Of a stretch of 64,000 bases of DNA, positions 48,128 to 57,694 are shown piece by piece. Source of the DNA: JBDRMV01 sp043825615 (GTDB taxonomy: Bacteria; CG03); the NCBI GenBank assembly GCA_043825615.1, contig JBDRRS010000012.1, positions 1 through 64,000 of the forward strand, written 5' to 3'. Position numbers and translations under genes: made by a program. Position 1 is the first letter of the stretch. Each line of letters opens with the position of its first letter. Below the pieces are notes generated by a model. That model did not search any database. It was not told the DNA's origin and was given only the letters and a program-made list of their open reading frames with translations.

Positions 48128-49102
48128 TCAATTTATAACAATTTTTGCTATTCTACAAGCTCCGGCAGAATCAACAACTTTTTTGAAATTATTCTGCTCT
48201 TCTATTATATCATTAACCGCTTCCCACACGGCGCGGCCTGTAACACTTTTATAATAACCCAAAGACTTAGTCAGATTTCTATTTTTCAGCAAAATAGAAT
48301 CCTTTTTGTCTTCCTTATAATTATTTATAACCACAACAGGTACCGAGAAATAATTGGCCTCATATATAGACACTCCTAAAGCCGTAATAAACAAATCCGC
48401 TGTGGATAAAATCTGCGGAAATAATTTACTGTCATCTATTACATCAACTTTCATTTCATATTTCGCAACGTAATCCCGTATAATTTGTTTGTTTTTGAAA
48501 GCCGAGCCTAATATAATTTTTATATTATGTTCTTGCAGATGAGCATTCAAAATTTTTAACATCTTCAATGATAAATTGTTCGGGTCTGCGCCGCCAAAAG
48601 AAATTAGTATATTCTTTCCTTTTTTTATAGTCTTCTTTTTTCTTTTATGCTTTAAAAAATCTTTTCTTAACGGAAAATACTTGGCGCCGTAATAAAGTTT
48701 TCCTTCAGCTTTGCTCCAATCCAGAGCGTCCGGATCAAAATGCTCAATGGGATAAATAACATTATTCACCAATAAACGGGCGTTCGTCGCGTTGTCCATC
48801 AAGGTAACCTTGCAATTATTCCGCTTTACTTTTCTTATTATGCCGCTTACATTTTTCTTGGAATCTATAAGAACCCGTTTATCTTTTATATTCAAATCGC
48901 ATTTTATAATAGAAGACACTGTTTGAAAAGGGAATTTATAGTTTTTCAAAGTCTCTGTGACGTTTTTTTCTTTGTTGACTATAAAAATAGGCGTTCGTCC
49001 TTTATCTCTTACGCGCTCGGCCACCGCGATAGATCTCATTAAATGACCCATGCCTATTTTTGAGCCGCCTTCCGTGATAAAAATAATTTCCTTATCTTTC
49101 AT
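48128..49102 (-). CDS. PseG/SpsG-like nucleotide-sugar hydrolase or glycosyltransferase
   Basis: 324 residues with a GT-B/GT28-like fold. IIFITEGGSKIGMGHLMRSIAVAERV holds the G-x-G-H motif whose His is catalytic in PseG. NILISFGGADPNNLSLKMLKIL and LFITALGVSIYEANYFSVPVVVINNYKEDK follow the MurG-like donor pattern. PseG removes UDP from the 6-deoxy-diacetamido sugar before condensation to pseudaminic acid, and SpsG homologues serve related routes. It lies about 11 kb downstream of the NeuB-like gene, so the pathway is dispersed over the locus. Confidence 0.82.
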   Translation of the reverse strand: MKDKEIIFITEGGSKIGMGHLMRSIAVAERVRDKGRTPIFIVNKEKNVTETLKNYKFPFQTVSSIIKCDLNIKDKRVLIDSKKNVSGIIRKVKRNNCKVTLMDNATNARLLVNNVIYPIEHFDPDALDWSKAEGKLYYGAKYFPLRKDFLKHKRKKKTIKKGKNILISFGGADPNNLSLKMLKILNAHLQEHNIKIILGSAFKNKQIIRDYVAKYEMKVDVIDDSKLFPQILSTADLFITALGVSIYEANYFSVPVVVINNYKEDKKDSILLKNRNLTKSLGYYKSVTGRAVWEAVNDIIEEQNNFKKVVDSAGACRIAKIVIN

Positions 49103-49106
49103 AACA

Positions 49107-50030
49107 TTACATTTCCGGCCAATTGGCTGGATTCAGCCAGAATTTATCCGCTATCCCCATATCCAAAAGTTTATTATATTCCGTGTCCGGCGCTCTGCCC
49201 TCTTTTTCTGTTTCAAGAGCAAACGCAAGTTCATCCATTGATCTGACTCCTGCCAGAACCGACGATATACCTTCCGTTGAAAAACAGAACCTTAATGCCG
49301 TTTTTGTTAAATCCTCCCCTTCGGATAGATTCAAATCTCTTTTGATTTTACCGGCAGCTTCTTTCAAAACACTGAATCTGTCGTCCAGAAAGTCGGCCTT
49401 TTCCGTGAGAACGCCTTTCAGATAAGCTGAGCGGCTTATAATCCCCACGCCTTTTTTCACCGCTTCGGGAAAAACTTCCGTTCTCATCCTCTGGTCTAAA
49501 ATATTATAAGCAATCTGCAAAACATCAAAATACCCCGAATCCAGCGCCGCGATGGCGTTTTCCGGCTCGTAGACCGAAGCGCCTATAAATCTGACGATTC
49601 CCTTCTTTTTAAATTTAAGCAGCATTTCGGGAATATCCGAATGCAAAATTGTTTCCACCGTCGCATTATGTATCTGAACAATATCGAGGGCATCTCTTTT
49701 CAGATTTTTCAAACTTGCCAGCAATGATTTTTCAATGAACATCTCCGCGTTTTCGCCCGGCGGAGGGATATTAATTTTCGTCGCAAAATAACATTTTTCT
49801 CCGCCTAATATATCTCCGAGCAAATTTTCACTTTCTCCGTAAGCGGGCGCCGTATCAAACAAATTTATTCCCGAATCAACCGCTTTTTTAAGTATTCTTG
49901 CCGACTCCGTTCTGTCCGGCTTGCCATATTCACCCGGTTTTTTAATGCCGTAAGCCACTCCAAGCTCAACGGTTCCCAAACTTAAAGCCGAAACCAGCAA
50001 ACCTGTTTTTCCTAAAGCCCTGTATTCCAT
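49107..50030 (-). CDS. Aldo/keto reductase
   Basis: 307 residues. MEYRALGKTGLLVSALSLGTVELG, NLFDTAPAYGESENLLGDIL (Asp and Tyr of the tetrad), CYFATKINI (Lys) and VQIHNATVE (His position, here HN). The C-terminal part has SSVLAGVRSMDEL for the nucleotide phosphate. NAD(P)H-dependent reductases of this type act on sugar aldehydes or ketones. It lies 4 bases downstream of the class III aminotransferase gene, so the two probably act in one step of a modified sugar route. Confidence 0.9.
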   Translation of the reverse strand: MEYRALGKTGLLVSALSLGTVELGVAYGIKKPGEYGKPDRTESARILKKAVDSGINLFDTAPAYGESENLLGDILGGEKCYFATKINIPPPGENAEMFIEKSLLASLKNLKRDALDIVQIHNATVETILHSDIPEMLLKFKKKGIVRFIGASVYEPENAIAALDSGYFDVLQIAYNILDQRMRTEVFPEAVKKGVGIISRSAYLKGVLTEKADFLDDRFSVLKEAAGKIKRDLNLSEGEDLTKTALRFCFSTEGISSVLAGVRSMDELAFALETEKEGRAPDTEYNKLLDMGIADKFWLNPANWPEM

Positions 50031-50034
50031 AATT

Positions 50035-51345
50035 CTAATTTTTCACAAACCTGTGAAAACCTCTCAGCGCAACGGGACATTCCAATTGCGATTCAACTTT
50101 TTCACCGTCAACGGCCTTTTTTATCTTCACAAAGACATCCTTCGCGGCTCTCAAATATTTATCAATGTGCTGTTTTTTGTGCGCATAGGACGGCTTGAAC
50201 TGCACCCACGCGAGAAAACCTTTTTTCAGCATCTCCTGAGTAAAATATGTTGTTATGGCAAGCTCATTTTTATAATCAAAAGAAAAATGGCAAAGTGTCG
50301 AGATGCCGGAAACATGTATTTTCAGACCCGTTTCTTTCGCTACATTTTCCAGCCCTTTCATGAACATATTGCCTATTTTTATGATGTGCTTCTCAACTTT
50401 ATTTTTTTTGTATTTTTTTATTGTGGCTATGGCCGCCGCGGGGCCGGTCCTTTCCGTCCAGTTAGTGCTGCTTATAAATGTTTTCTGGGCCGCCTGCATA
50501 ACTTTTCTTTTCCCTATTATGGCTCCTATAGGATAACCGTTGCCCATTGATTTGGCAAAAACCGCCATATCCGGATTGACTCCGAGCAAAAGATGAATCC
50601 CTCCGCATGTCATTCTGAAGCCGGTGGTTATTTCGTCAAATATCAAAATTGCTCTCGTTTTGTCGGCTATTCTTCTGACTTTTTTCAAAAAACTTTTATC
50701 GGGCATGCCTCTGGCCGGCTCCATTATTATGATGCCCAGTTCTTTCCCGTGTTTTTTTACAATATTTTCCAGTTCTTCCGTGTTGCCGTAATTAAAAGGA
50801 AATACCGTGTTTCTCAAACCGCGGGGAACGCCGCCCGGCGGAAGGCCGGGCATCAATGACCCGTCCAGCGCTTTTTTGCCTGACAAATTGGCCGCCAGGT
50901 ACCAGTCACACCAGCCGTGATAGCCGCAAAAAGCTATTTTATCTTTTCCTGAATATGCTCTTGCTATTCTTACGGCTATCGAAACGGCCTCGCCGCCGCC
51001 TCTGCAAAATCTCGCCATATCCGCCCAGGGATGAAGTTTACAAAGCATTTCCGCAAGCTCCACTTCTTCAGGGCAATTCAGCGTTGAAGCGGAACCGTTA
51101 TCAACGGCGTTTTTAACCGCTTTATTAACTTCCGCATCCGCATAACCGAGAACACACGCCCCTACGCCGAATATACTCATATCAATATATTTTTTGCCGT
51201 CCAGATCCGTGACTTCAACACCTTTAGCTTTTTTATAATACGCCGGCCACAAATCGGGAAGAAACATTTCCGGCCTTTTTGAAAAAAGCTGCGTTCCGCC
51301 CGGCATAACTTTCAGCGCCTTTTTATAAAGTTTTTGACCTTTCAT
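50035..51345 (-). CDS. Class III aminotransferase, glutamate-1-semialdehyde aminomutase-like
   Basis: 436 residues, PLP enzyme. VMPGGTQLFSKRPEMFLPDLWPAYYKKAKGVEVTDLDGKKYIDMSIFGVGACVLGYAD, FCRGGGEAVSIAVRIARAYSGKDKIAFCGYHGWCDWY, ILIFDEITTGFRM and the PLP lysine in DMAVFAKSMGNGYPIGAIIG. It resembles HemL but has features (YHGWCDWY, SSTNWTERTGPAAAIATI) of homologues in nonulosonate/SpsF clusters rather than haem synthesis. No other hem gene is nearby. Likely function: amination of a keto-sugar (inference). Confidence 0.9.
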   Translation of the reverse strand: MKGQKLYKKALKVMPGGTQLFSKRPEMFLPDLWPAYYKKAKGVEVTDLDGKKYIDMSIFGVGACVLGYADAEVNKAVKNAVDNGSASTLNCPEEVELAEMLCKLHPWADMARFCRGGGEAVSIAVRIARAYSGKDKIAFCGYHGWCDWYLAANLSGKKALDGSLMPGLPPGGVPRGLRNTVFPFNYGNTEELENIVKKHGKELGIIIMEPARGMPDKSFLKKVRRIADKTRAILIFDEITTGFRMTCGGIHLLLGVNPDMAVFAKSMGNGYPIGAIIGKRKVMQAAQKTFISSTNWTERTGPAAAIATIKKYKKNKVEKHIIKIGNMFMKGLENVAKETGLKIHVSGISTLCHFSFDYKNELAITTYFTQEMLKKGFLAWVQFKPSYAHKKQHIDKYLRAAKDVFVKIKKAVDGEKVESQLECPVALRGFHRFVKN

Positions 51346-51356
51346 AATTATTCTCC

Positions 51357-53528
51357 CTATTTTAATATATTAGAATTAACCTCAAATACAGTGATGCTTG
51401 ACGTAGCAAAAACTGGCTTTAATTCACTTCTAAATGGAAAATCCGACAAGCCGGATTTATAGTATAGTAAATAATTTATATTATACTTCCTGAATATTTT
51501 CTTAGCCAAACCAATATCCTTAATTTTGCTTAATTGCCGGAAGACTTCGTCTCTCTTATCAGTTTCGCTTTTGTAAATAACAGACATTGTCCAAACACTC
51601 TCAAAAAATGCCCGCCTGCCGGTAAACGCAGAAAAAATATGTCCCTTTTGCCGGTTGCTAATTATCACTGAATTAACAGGTGTTTTATCTCTTAAAAAAC
51701 AATACGCCAAATATTGATCCTTATTAAATTTTTGTACATGTGAAACGTTAATTGGGTTTCTCTTTTCAGCTATGAGCAATGACCGTGGGAAAATATAATT
51801 AAAAAACATAATTGTGCATGTAACAAATAAACTTTTTTGATAAAAAAATGTTTTCGTACCCAGTAATACTTTTATTTTCTTATAGAACAAATTAAAACCA
51901 CTTATCCCTAAAATTACAGAAAACAAACTTACAATTGTTGCTGAATGCCCCGCTACATTCCATGATGTAAATCGACCGGCATCTTCCTGAATAAGAAAAA
52001 GACTTACAAAAATTACTCCAAGCCATCCCATAAAAATGCTGTAATCAAGGAAATTTAAAGTTTTAGACCTTATTTTTTTAACAATATATACCAATATAAA
52101 AGGGAAATAAATCCCCGGCATCCTTATGAAAAATTGAATAAAAATTACAACAATCCGTCTTATATCTACTGGCAAACGTCCGACAAGGTGTAAAATTTTT
52201 CCTGTTATAAAGTATTGACTATATACATGATCTGCATATAACCCATATTTAATTCCTATTTTGGCCACTACAGGCGACTGCATAGAATAAAATATGAATA
52301 TAATTCCAAAGCAGACAATAAATAAAAAACAATACAGGTAACCCCTGTTATAGATTTCACTTTTCTGTTTATGATTTTTTCTTGAAAAAGCAGAGGGAAC
52401 TCCATACAAATAAGATAAATCTTTGTAAAAATACTGCTTGTATATATGTACCAGCCCAATAATTACAGCAAAAGATGGAAATATAACAATAAAAAAATTT
52501 GCCTTAAATTGAAACATTACTATAGAAAAGAACGCTGCCATATAAAGAAAAACAATCCTTTTCTGTCGGTCAAAAAAATTAAGAGAGAGGAAAAATCCCA
52601 TATAAATCAAAAACCCAGCATATGCCGGAGGGTTATGAAAAAGATATTTTAAAAGTCCTGCATTATCATTTCCTATGATCGTTACTTGCCCATTTGTGAA
52701 AAAATACAAATAAAACATTATAATGGCTACATAGCCCATTACAGTGGAAGTTGTCAGCCTTCTGATTAAAATAAATAAACTTGAGGCAAACAAAATATCG
52801 CGGAAAATGGGAAGAAAAATATGATAGATTTGAAACATATCTATCTTGCTGAATTTTGCCATAACAGCTATAAACACATCGGGAAATACATGATATACTG
52901 GAAAGGGATATCCCGCCAAGCAAGGATTTTGCTGAGGCGGACAGTTTTTTAAAATTTCCTGCACAAAACTTAAGTGGATTAAATGATCATGATATTGTGT
53001 ATAAATAAATTTAAAAGGGGATTCAACCAAAAAATATTGTAAATCATGAGCATTAATAATTATTACCAAACAAATTAATAGAAGAAGCATAAAATCGACT
53101 TCTTTTATTTTATGCGATATCACAACATTTTTCTTTTTCAAAGCACCAATTAATATATACATATGGGAAACTACCGCTAATCCGCAAATAGCAAAATATC
53201 CCATTTCAAAACCTATCCCACTTAGAACAAAGAAAAGAGCAGTGGTCAGAGGATATCCAATAAGACAGGAGAAAACAATTTTTTCAAACAAATTTAAATT
53301 ATTTATTTGCGCTAACCATACAACTGCCCATCCTATTGAAAATACAAGAACATATATTGAAAATGCAAACCCGTAAAATTCTTTCCAAGAAAAAAATAAA
53401 AAACTTCTTAAAAACAAAACAGTAAAAATTGAGATGGCAATTATTCCAAACACTTTCAATTGGTTTTTTAAAACATCTGATAAATTAAACTCTCTATGGA
53501 ACAATAAATAATTAAGAGTTTTTTTCAT
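51357..53528 (-). CDS. Large multi-span membrane protein, unknown
   Basis: 723 residues with about 15-18 predicted membrane segments and a C-terminal extracytoplasmic domain of about 140 residues (VNSVIISNRQKGHIFSAFTGRRAFFESVWTMSVIYKSETDKRDEVF). A periplasmic loop includes FKFIYTQYHDHLIHLSFVQEILKN and PVYHVFPDVFI, reminiscent of the D-H motifs in GT-C membrane glycosyltransferases that use lipid-linked donors (GT39/YfhO-like). I do not assign a family. It overlaps the SpsF-like gene by 17 bases. A membrane glycosyltransferase acting in glycan assembly is plausible. Confidence 0.6.
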   Translation of the reverse strand: MKKTLNYLLFHREFNLSDVLKNQLKVFGIIAISIFTVLFLRSFLFFSWKEFYGFAFSIYVLVFSIGWAVVWLAQINNLNLFEKIVFSCLIGYPLTTALFFVLSGIGFEMGYFAICGLAVVSHMYILIGALKKKNVVISHKIKEVDFMLLLLICLVIIINAHDLQYFLVESPFKFIYTQYHDHLIHLSFVQEILKNCPPQQNPCLAGYPFPVYHVFPDVFIAVMAKFSKIDMFQIYHIFLPIFRDILFASSLFILIRRLTTSTVMGYVAIIMFYLYFFTNGQVTIIGNDNAGLLKYLFHNPPAYAGFLIYMGFFLSLNFFDRQKRIVFLYMAAFFSIVMFQFKANFFIVIFPSFAVIIGLVHIYKQYFYKDLSYLYGVPSAFSRKNHKQKSEIYNRGYLYCFLFIVCFGIIFIFYSMQSPVVAKIGIKYGLYADHVYSQYFITGKILHLVGRLPVDIRRIVVIFIQFFIRMPGIYFPFILVYIVKKIRSKTLNFLDYSIFMGWLGVIFVSLFLIQEDAGRFTSWNVAGHSATIVSLFSVILGISGFNLFYKKIKVLLGTKTFFYQKSLFVTCTIMFFNYIFPRSLLIAEKRNPINVSHVQKFNKDQYLAYCFLRDKTPVNSVIISNRQKGHIFSAFTGRRAFFESVWTMSVIYKSETDKRDEVFRQLSKIKDIGLAKKIFRKYNINYLLYYKSGLSDFPFRSELKPVFATSSITVFEVNSNILK

Positions 53529-54315
53529 TGATATTGTTCCTTTGCATATTCTTTTTATTAAAATCTTTGTCCGTTTTTAAGGACTGCAAATAACCTTCAT
53601 TTCTTATAATATGCATATTTATTTTTGCCAACTCCGGTTTCCTCCGTAGTAACTTGAATATATCCTGATATGTGAAATTTTTTTTATCTTCTTTGCAAAG
53701 TTCATCAAAAATAGCCTTCAAAAACTCATAATCTTCCGGCTCGTCAATAGTCCATCTATAATTTACTTTATTCCTGAACTTTTTGTAGCCACCCACTTTA
53801 AACCGGTCTTTGCTTTTCTCAATAAAAGCGCCAGCGACATGCTCCCTTTCCGACGGTAAAATTGTCTCTTTAAAGGCCTCTTCCAGCGCTTTAAACGAAT
53901 ACACCGTCACATCAAGACCGTCGGGAAAATCACCAGACAAACCGTAATAATCAAAGCCGCCTTTTATAAACCGTTCCACCACCTCATCAACTATGCCCGG
54001 ATCTATTACAGGGCAATCCGCCGTCACTCTGACAATATTATCCAAGCCGTATTTTTTCGCCGCGTAATAATACCTCGCAAGCACGTCGTTAAGACTACCG
54101 AAAAAAACAGGAATCCCCAGTTCGTCCGCAACTTTTTTCAATTTCCTATCCGATTTTTCGGTTGAAGTGGCAAGAATAACACAATCAAGCTTCCGGCAGC
54201 TCTTCAATCTCTTTAAAACATGCCATAGAACCGGCTTTCTTGATAAGGGCAAGAGCACTTTTCCTGGCAATCTTTCGGAGCTCAGTCTTGCTTGAACAAT
54301 TGCACCTGTTTTCAT
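53512..54315 (-). CDS. SpsF-like cytidylyltransferase-family protein
   Basis: 267 residues. The N-terminal nucleotide loop GAIVQARLSSERLPGKVLLPLSRKPVLWHVLKRLK is intact, followed by VILATSTEKSDRKL, FFGSLNDVLARYYYAA, IVRVTADCPVIDPGIVDEVV and YRWTIDEPEDYEFL. This is the SpsF branch of CMP-Kdo/CMP-sialate synthetases, so it probably activates a nonulosonic-type acid with CTP. It takes the place of a canonical PseF/NeuA, which I do not see. It overlaps the DegT aminotransferase by 4 bases. Confidence 0.9.
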   Translation of the reverse strand: MKTGAIVQARLSSERLPGKVLLPLSRKPVLWHVLKRLKSCRKLDCVILATSTEKSDRKLKKVADELGIPVFFGSLNDVLARYYYAAKKYGLDNIVRVTADCPVIDPGIVDEVVERFIKGGFDYYGLSGDFPDGLDVTVYSFKALEEAFKETILPSEREHVAGAFIEKSKDRFKVGGYKKFRNKVNYRWTIDEPEDYEFLKAIFDELCKEDKKNFTYQDIFKLLRRKPELAKINMHIIRNEGYLQSLKTDKDFNKKNMQRNNINEKNS

Positions 54316-55475
54316 TTTTTATCACCGGGAAAAATTGCAATTTCAAACTTTTTTATTTCTTTAATGATTATTTTTTGATCTCTTTTCCTTAATTTATTAT
54401 AAAACGGTAACCTTACTAATCTTGAGCTAAAATCCTCCGCAATTGGAAAATCCCCTTTTTTATATCCAAATTTTTTTCCCATCACAGAAAGATGCAAGGG
54501 GACATAATGAAATATTGCGCATATTTTTTTCTCTTGCAGTTTTTGAATTAGCTTATCTCTTAATTTATGCGATGGCAATAACAAATAAAACATATGATAA
54601 TTTGGCTTAGTATTTTGGGGGATCACTGGAAGTTTTATATACCCCTGCTTTTCCAATGGTTTCAAATTTTCATAATAAAACCAAAATATTTTTTTTCTCA
54701 TTTCTTGTATCTTTTCCATACTTTCCAATTGAGCATATAAATAAGCTGCAAGTAAATCAGACAATAAATAACTTGACCCCACATCAACCCACGTATATTT
54801 ATCAATCAAGCCCATATTAAACTTCTTTCTATTTGTACCCTTCTGTCTTATTATATCCGCTCTTTCAAGGAATTTATCATTATTAATAATTAATGCCCCT
54901 CCCTCACCGCAACTGTAATTTTTTGTTTCATGAAAACTGTACGCTCCAAAATCACCTATGGTTCCTAAATATTGATTTTCATATTTTGCGTTAACTCCCT
55001 GGGCGGCGTCTTCAACAACATACAAATTATGCGCCTTTGCTATTTGCATTATCTTGTTCATTTCGCATCCAATACCGGCATAATGAACAGGGACTATGGC
55101 TTTTGTTTTTTTCGTGATTTTTTTTTCTATTTCATTTTCATTTATATTCAAGGTATCTTCTCTTATATCCACAAATACCGGTTTTGCCCCCCTTAAAACA
55201 AAACTTGTCGCTGTTGACGGGAATGTATAAGCAGGCATTATTACTTCATCTCCTGCTTTTAAATTAAGTAAAAGTGCCGCCATTTCCAGTGCAGAAGTAC
55301 AAGAAGGTGTTAAAAGAACCTTCTTTGCACCAATAATTCTTTCTAACAGTTTAGATACTTTTTTTGTAAACTCACCATCACCGGAAATACATAAATTTTT
55401 CAAAGCTTTTTTCATATATTTAATTTCTTTATAAGTTCCATATGGTTTGTTAAAAGCAATTATTTTTCGTTTCAT
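54312..55475 (-). CDS. DegT/DnrJ/EryC1/StrS aminotransferase, WecE-like
   Basis: 387 residues, PLP-dependent sugar aminotransferase. FNKPYGTYKEIKYM, LLTPSCTSALEMAALLLNLKAGDEVIMPAYTFPSTATSFVLRGAKPVFVDI, VVEDAAQG and the PLP lysine in SFHETKNYSCGEGGAL. This last motif is typical of dTDP-4-amino-4,6-dideoxygalactose transaminase (WecE/RffA), although the full identity to that activity cannot be verified. It would make a 4-amino-4,6-dideoxyhexose. It shares a base with the start of the next gene and overlaps SpsF. Confidence 0.93.
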   Translation of the reverse strand: MKRKIIAFNKPYGTYKEIKYMKKALKNLCISGDGEFTKKVSKLLERIIGAKKVLLTPSCTSALEMAALLLNLKAGDEVIMPAYTFPSTATSFVLRGAKPVFVDIREDTLNINENEIEKKITKKTKAIVPVHYAGIGCEMNKIMQIAKAHNLYVVEDAAQGVNAKYENQYLGTIGDFGAYSFHETKNYSCGEGGALIINNDKFLERADIIRQKGTNRKKFNMGLIDKYTWVDVGSSYLLSDLLAAYLYAQLESMEKIQEMRKKIFWFYYENLKPLEKQGYIKLPVIPQNTKPNYHMFYLLLPSHKLRDKLIQKLQEKKICAIFHYVPLHLSVMGKKFGYKKGDFPIAEDFSSRLVRLPFYNKLRKRDQKIIIKEIKKFEIAIFPGDKK

Positions 55476-56383
55476 TATTGTTCTAAAATGGCCAAACCTA
55501 TACCGGTCTTGCCGTAGCCATTACCGTTGTAAAGCATGTATTTTTTACCATTATGTTCAAAAACATGAGCATAGCATATCATTTCGGAATCCCAGCCCGT
55601 GTCGGACACATCAATGCCCACCTCATTGTCCTTCCTTTCCCACCGTAACCCATCTTTAGATTCGGCATAGCCGATTCTGTAACTCTTCCCGCGATAAGAA
55701 TACCACATTTTATAAATACCGTTTTCCTTGAGAACGCAGGGGCGGGCAATAGCATATTCATCCGGCGATTTAAAATCTATACAAACAATCCCTTTTCTAT
55801 CCCATATAATTCCGTCCTTAGATTCAGCATACTTGATATGATAATAATGTTTTGGCGCGTTGTTTTCCACTGTCCATTTTATTCCGGACACATACCACAT
55901 TCTCCAAATGTTATTTTCAATCAAAACGCAAGGGCTTGCCACAAAACAGGCATCATAGATGCTTCTATCCACGACAGGTCCGTCACCATATTTCTCAAAC
56001 GTCCTTCCTCCATCATAACTAAGCGCCAAACCTATAGAATTTCTAAACGGCAATGTTCCCCCAGTATTCCATCCTATATAATACAAGTACATGCAATTGC
56101 TATACTCGCATAACCACGACGCCATAGCCCCTGACTCATCAAAAGTGCCGAACTCACCAGTTTTTATTATTGGTTCACTTGCTATACTAAAAACTTCTTC
56201 TGGCTTATTGATATTAATTTCAATGAATCCAATTTGGGATTTATTAAATATACTACGTCCACTAAAATAGATACGATATAAATCATGGTCTATCCTAAAT
56301 GCAAACGGAACCGCGGCATGGAAAACCATCCATTTCAGATTCTTCGGCGGCTCAAAGATAAGACCTTTTTTTATCCACTTCAT
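55475..56383 (-). CDS. Five-bladed beta-propeller glycosidase-like protein (GH43/GH130-type)
   Basis: 302 residues built of repeating blades: FRIDHDLYRIYFSGRS, IWRMWYVSGIKW, YKMWYSYRGKSYRIGYAESKDGLRW, KYMLYNGNGYG. YYHIKYAESKDGIIWDRKG repeats the same blade signature. Conserved acidic residues per blade are compatible with GH43/GH130-type catalytic sites, but I cannot name the catalytic set. It has no signal peptide, so it works in the cytoplasm. Its role in a biosynthetic locus is unclear: trimming, phosphorolysis or a non-catalytic sugar-binding function. Confidence 0.72.
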   Translation of the reverse strand: MKWIKKGLIFEPPKNLKWMVFHAAVPFAFRIDHDLYRIYFSGRSIFNKSQIGFIEININKPEEVFSIASEPIIKTGEFGTFDESGAMASWLCEYSNCMYLYYIGWNTGGTLPFRNSIGLALSYDGGRTFEKYGDGPVVDRSIYDACFVASPCVLIENNIWRMWYVSGIKWTVENNAPKHYYHIKYAESKDGIIWDRKGIVCIDFKSPDEYAIARPCVLKENGIYKMWYSYRGKSYRIGYAESKDGLRWERKDNEVGIDVSDTGWDSEMICYAHVFEHNGKKYMLYNGNGYGKTGIGLAILEQ

Positions 56384-56401
56384 TTATTAAGTTTATATGC
56401 C

Positions 56402-57061
56402 CTACAATTTTATCTTATCGCTGTTTATTTTAAAAAGCGGGGTCCTCTGCGGAACATATACTCCTTTCTCAACAGTATCTTTCATAATAATCGCTCCGGC
56501 ACCAATTAATGTTTCAGCTGCAATTGTAATTGAATTACGCAAAGTCGCATTAACACCTATAAAACAATACTTACTGATATGAACATTTCCCGACACAACA
56601 ACATGCGATGTAATAAAGCAGTGGTCTTCAATAACCGAATCATGCCCTATATGGTTTCCGCTCCACAGTGTCACGTTATTTCCTATCTTCACAAAAGGCT
56701 GGATTGTGTTGTTTTCCAGAATAAAGCAGTTATCCCCCACAGGTTTGTCGCTTAGAAAAGTGCATTTGCTGCTGATGTATGATACCAACTGATAACCCTT
56801 TTCTTTCGCCATGCAAAACTTCTGCGCTCTAATTTTATTCATTTCGGCATAACTAAGAGCTATGAACATCTTATGGGTTGATGGAGAACATCTGTCTACA
56901 ATAGCTTCAAAATCAATAATCGGCAATCCCATAAAATTATCACCTGTCATATACTTGCTGTCAATGGTAAAACCAACCACTTCATGCTCGCTATCACAAG
57001 AAAAATAATGGTGCGCCAGTTTTGCAATATCGCCTGTTCCAAAAATAATTAGTTTAGCCAT
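56402..57061 (-). CDS. NeuD-like sugar acyltransferase (left-handed beta-helix)
   Basis: 219 residues. The N-terminal domain KLIIFGTGDIAKLAHHYFSCDSEHEVVGFTID is the NeuD/PglD nucleotide-sugar-binding fold. The C-terminal hexapeptide repeats (VGDNCFILENNTIQPFVKIGNNVTLWSGNHIGHDSVIEDHCFITSHVVVSG) include the catalytic His segment GNHIGHDS. It would acetylate or acylate an amino sugar, such as the product of the DegT or PseC aminotransferases. This may fill the missing PseH step (inference). It shares a base with the methyltransferase upstream. Confidence 0.9.
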   Translation of the reverse strand: MAKLIIFGTGDIAKLAHHYFSCDSEHEVVGFTIDSKYMTGDNFMGLPIIDFEAIVDRCSPSTHKMFIALSYAEMNKIRAQKFCMAKEKGYQLVSYISSKCTFLSDKPVGDNCFILENNTIQPFVKIGNNVTLWSGNHIGHDSVIEDHCFITSHVVVSGNVHISKYCFIGVNATLRNSITIAAETLIGAGAIIMKDTVEKGVYVPQRTPLFKINSDKIKL

Positions 57062-57690
57062 TATTCCTCTTTTCTCACCAGTATAGTGAACTCATATAAT
57101 GGATAATCATGTAATACGGCAATCAATCTTGAGAAGTTTTTTTTGCAATAGTCAAATAAAAAAAGTGGATCTGCATAAAAAAGATTATGCCTCATAAATT
57201 CGGGGTCAGAATACTTTGTCAACATATTGAAAGCAAAGCCTTTCTTGCTTATTTCCGCTAATTTTCCGAGAGTGCGAAGCACATAATCTTTCCATGCGTC
57301 ATCGCTCGTTCGCATCTTGACATTAAATATACCGCTGGCAACCGTATAATCTGTAATACTAATGTCCTTTTCATCGGAAGTAAAAGCACAATTTTTTAAA
57401 CTGCCGTATTTTGCTCGAGCCGCATCAATCATGTGTACTGATATATCAAATCCATTATATTCAAATTGGTACCCTTTTTCCGCTAAATACCCTGCCAGTG
57501 CGCCATAACCGCAACCATAGTCAGTTAATGTAAAATACTGACTCGTGTTAAAGATCTTGAGGAGTTGTTCGAATCTTAATTCCTGAGACTGCGCCGAATT
57601 CCAATCTACACCTTTTGGGAATGGGCCATAAACATCAAGTTTTTTATCATAATATTGTTTTGTTTGAAATAAAATATCGTCAAATATCAT
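57061..57690 (-). CDS. SAM-dependent methyltransferase
   Basis: About 209 residues from MIFDDILFQTKQYYDKK. TLTDYGCGYGALAGYLAEKGYQFEYNGFDISVHMI is motif I, and TSDEKDISITDYTVASGIFNVKM follows. The C-terminal YPLYEFTILVRKE ends the sheet. I prefer the ATG at 57690, which has AAAGGT upstream and does not overlap the GT2 stop. An ATG at 57705 gives five more residues. Specificity unknown; a glycan or nucleotide-sugar target is expected from context. Confidence 0.85.
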   Translation of the reverse strand: MIFDDILFQTKQYYDKKLDVYGPFPKGVDWNSAQSQELRFEQLLKIFNTSQYFTLTDYGCGYGALAGYLAEKGYQFEYNGFDISVHMIDAARAKYGSLKNCAFTSDEKDISITDYTVASGIFNVKMRTSDDAWKDYVLRTLGKLAEISKKGFAFNMLTKYSDPEFMRHNLFYADPLFLFDYCKKNFSRLIAVLHDYPLYEFTILVRKEE

Positions 57691-57694
57691 TTTT

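Noticed and set aside
50035..51345. hemL (haem biosynthesis) as the specific assignment
   Set aside because: The protein is HemL-like, but its neighbours are sugar enzymes and no haem gene is nearby, so only the family name is given.
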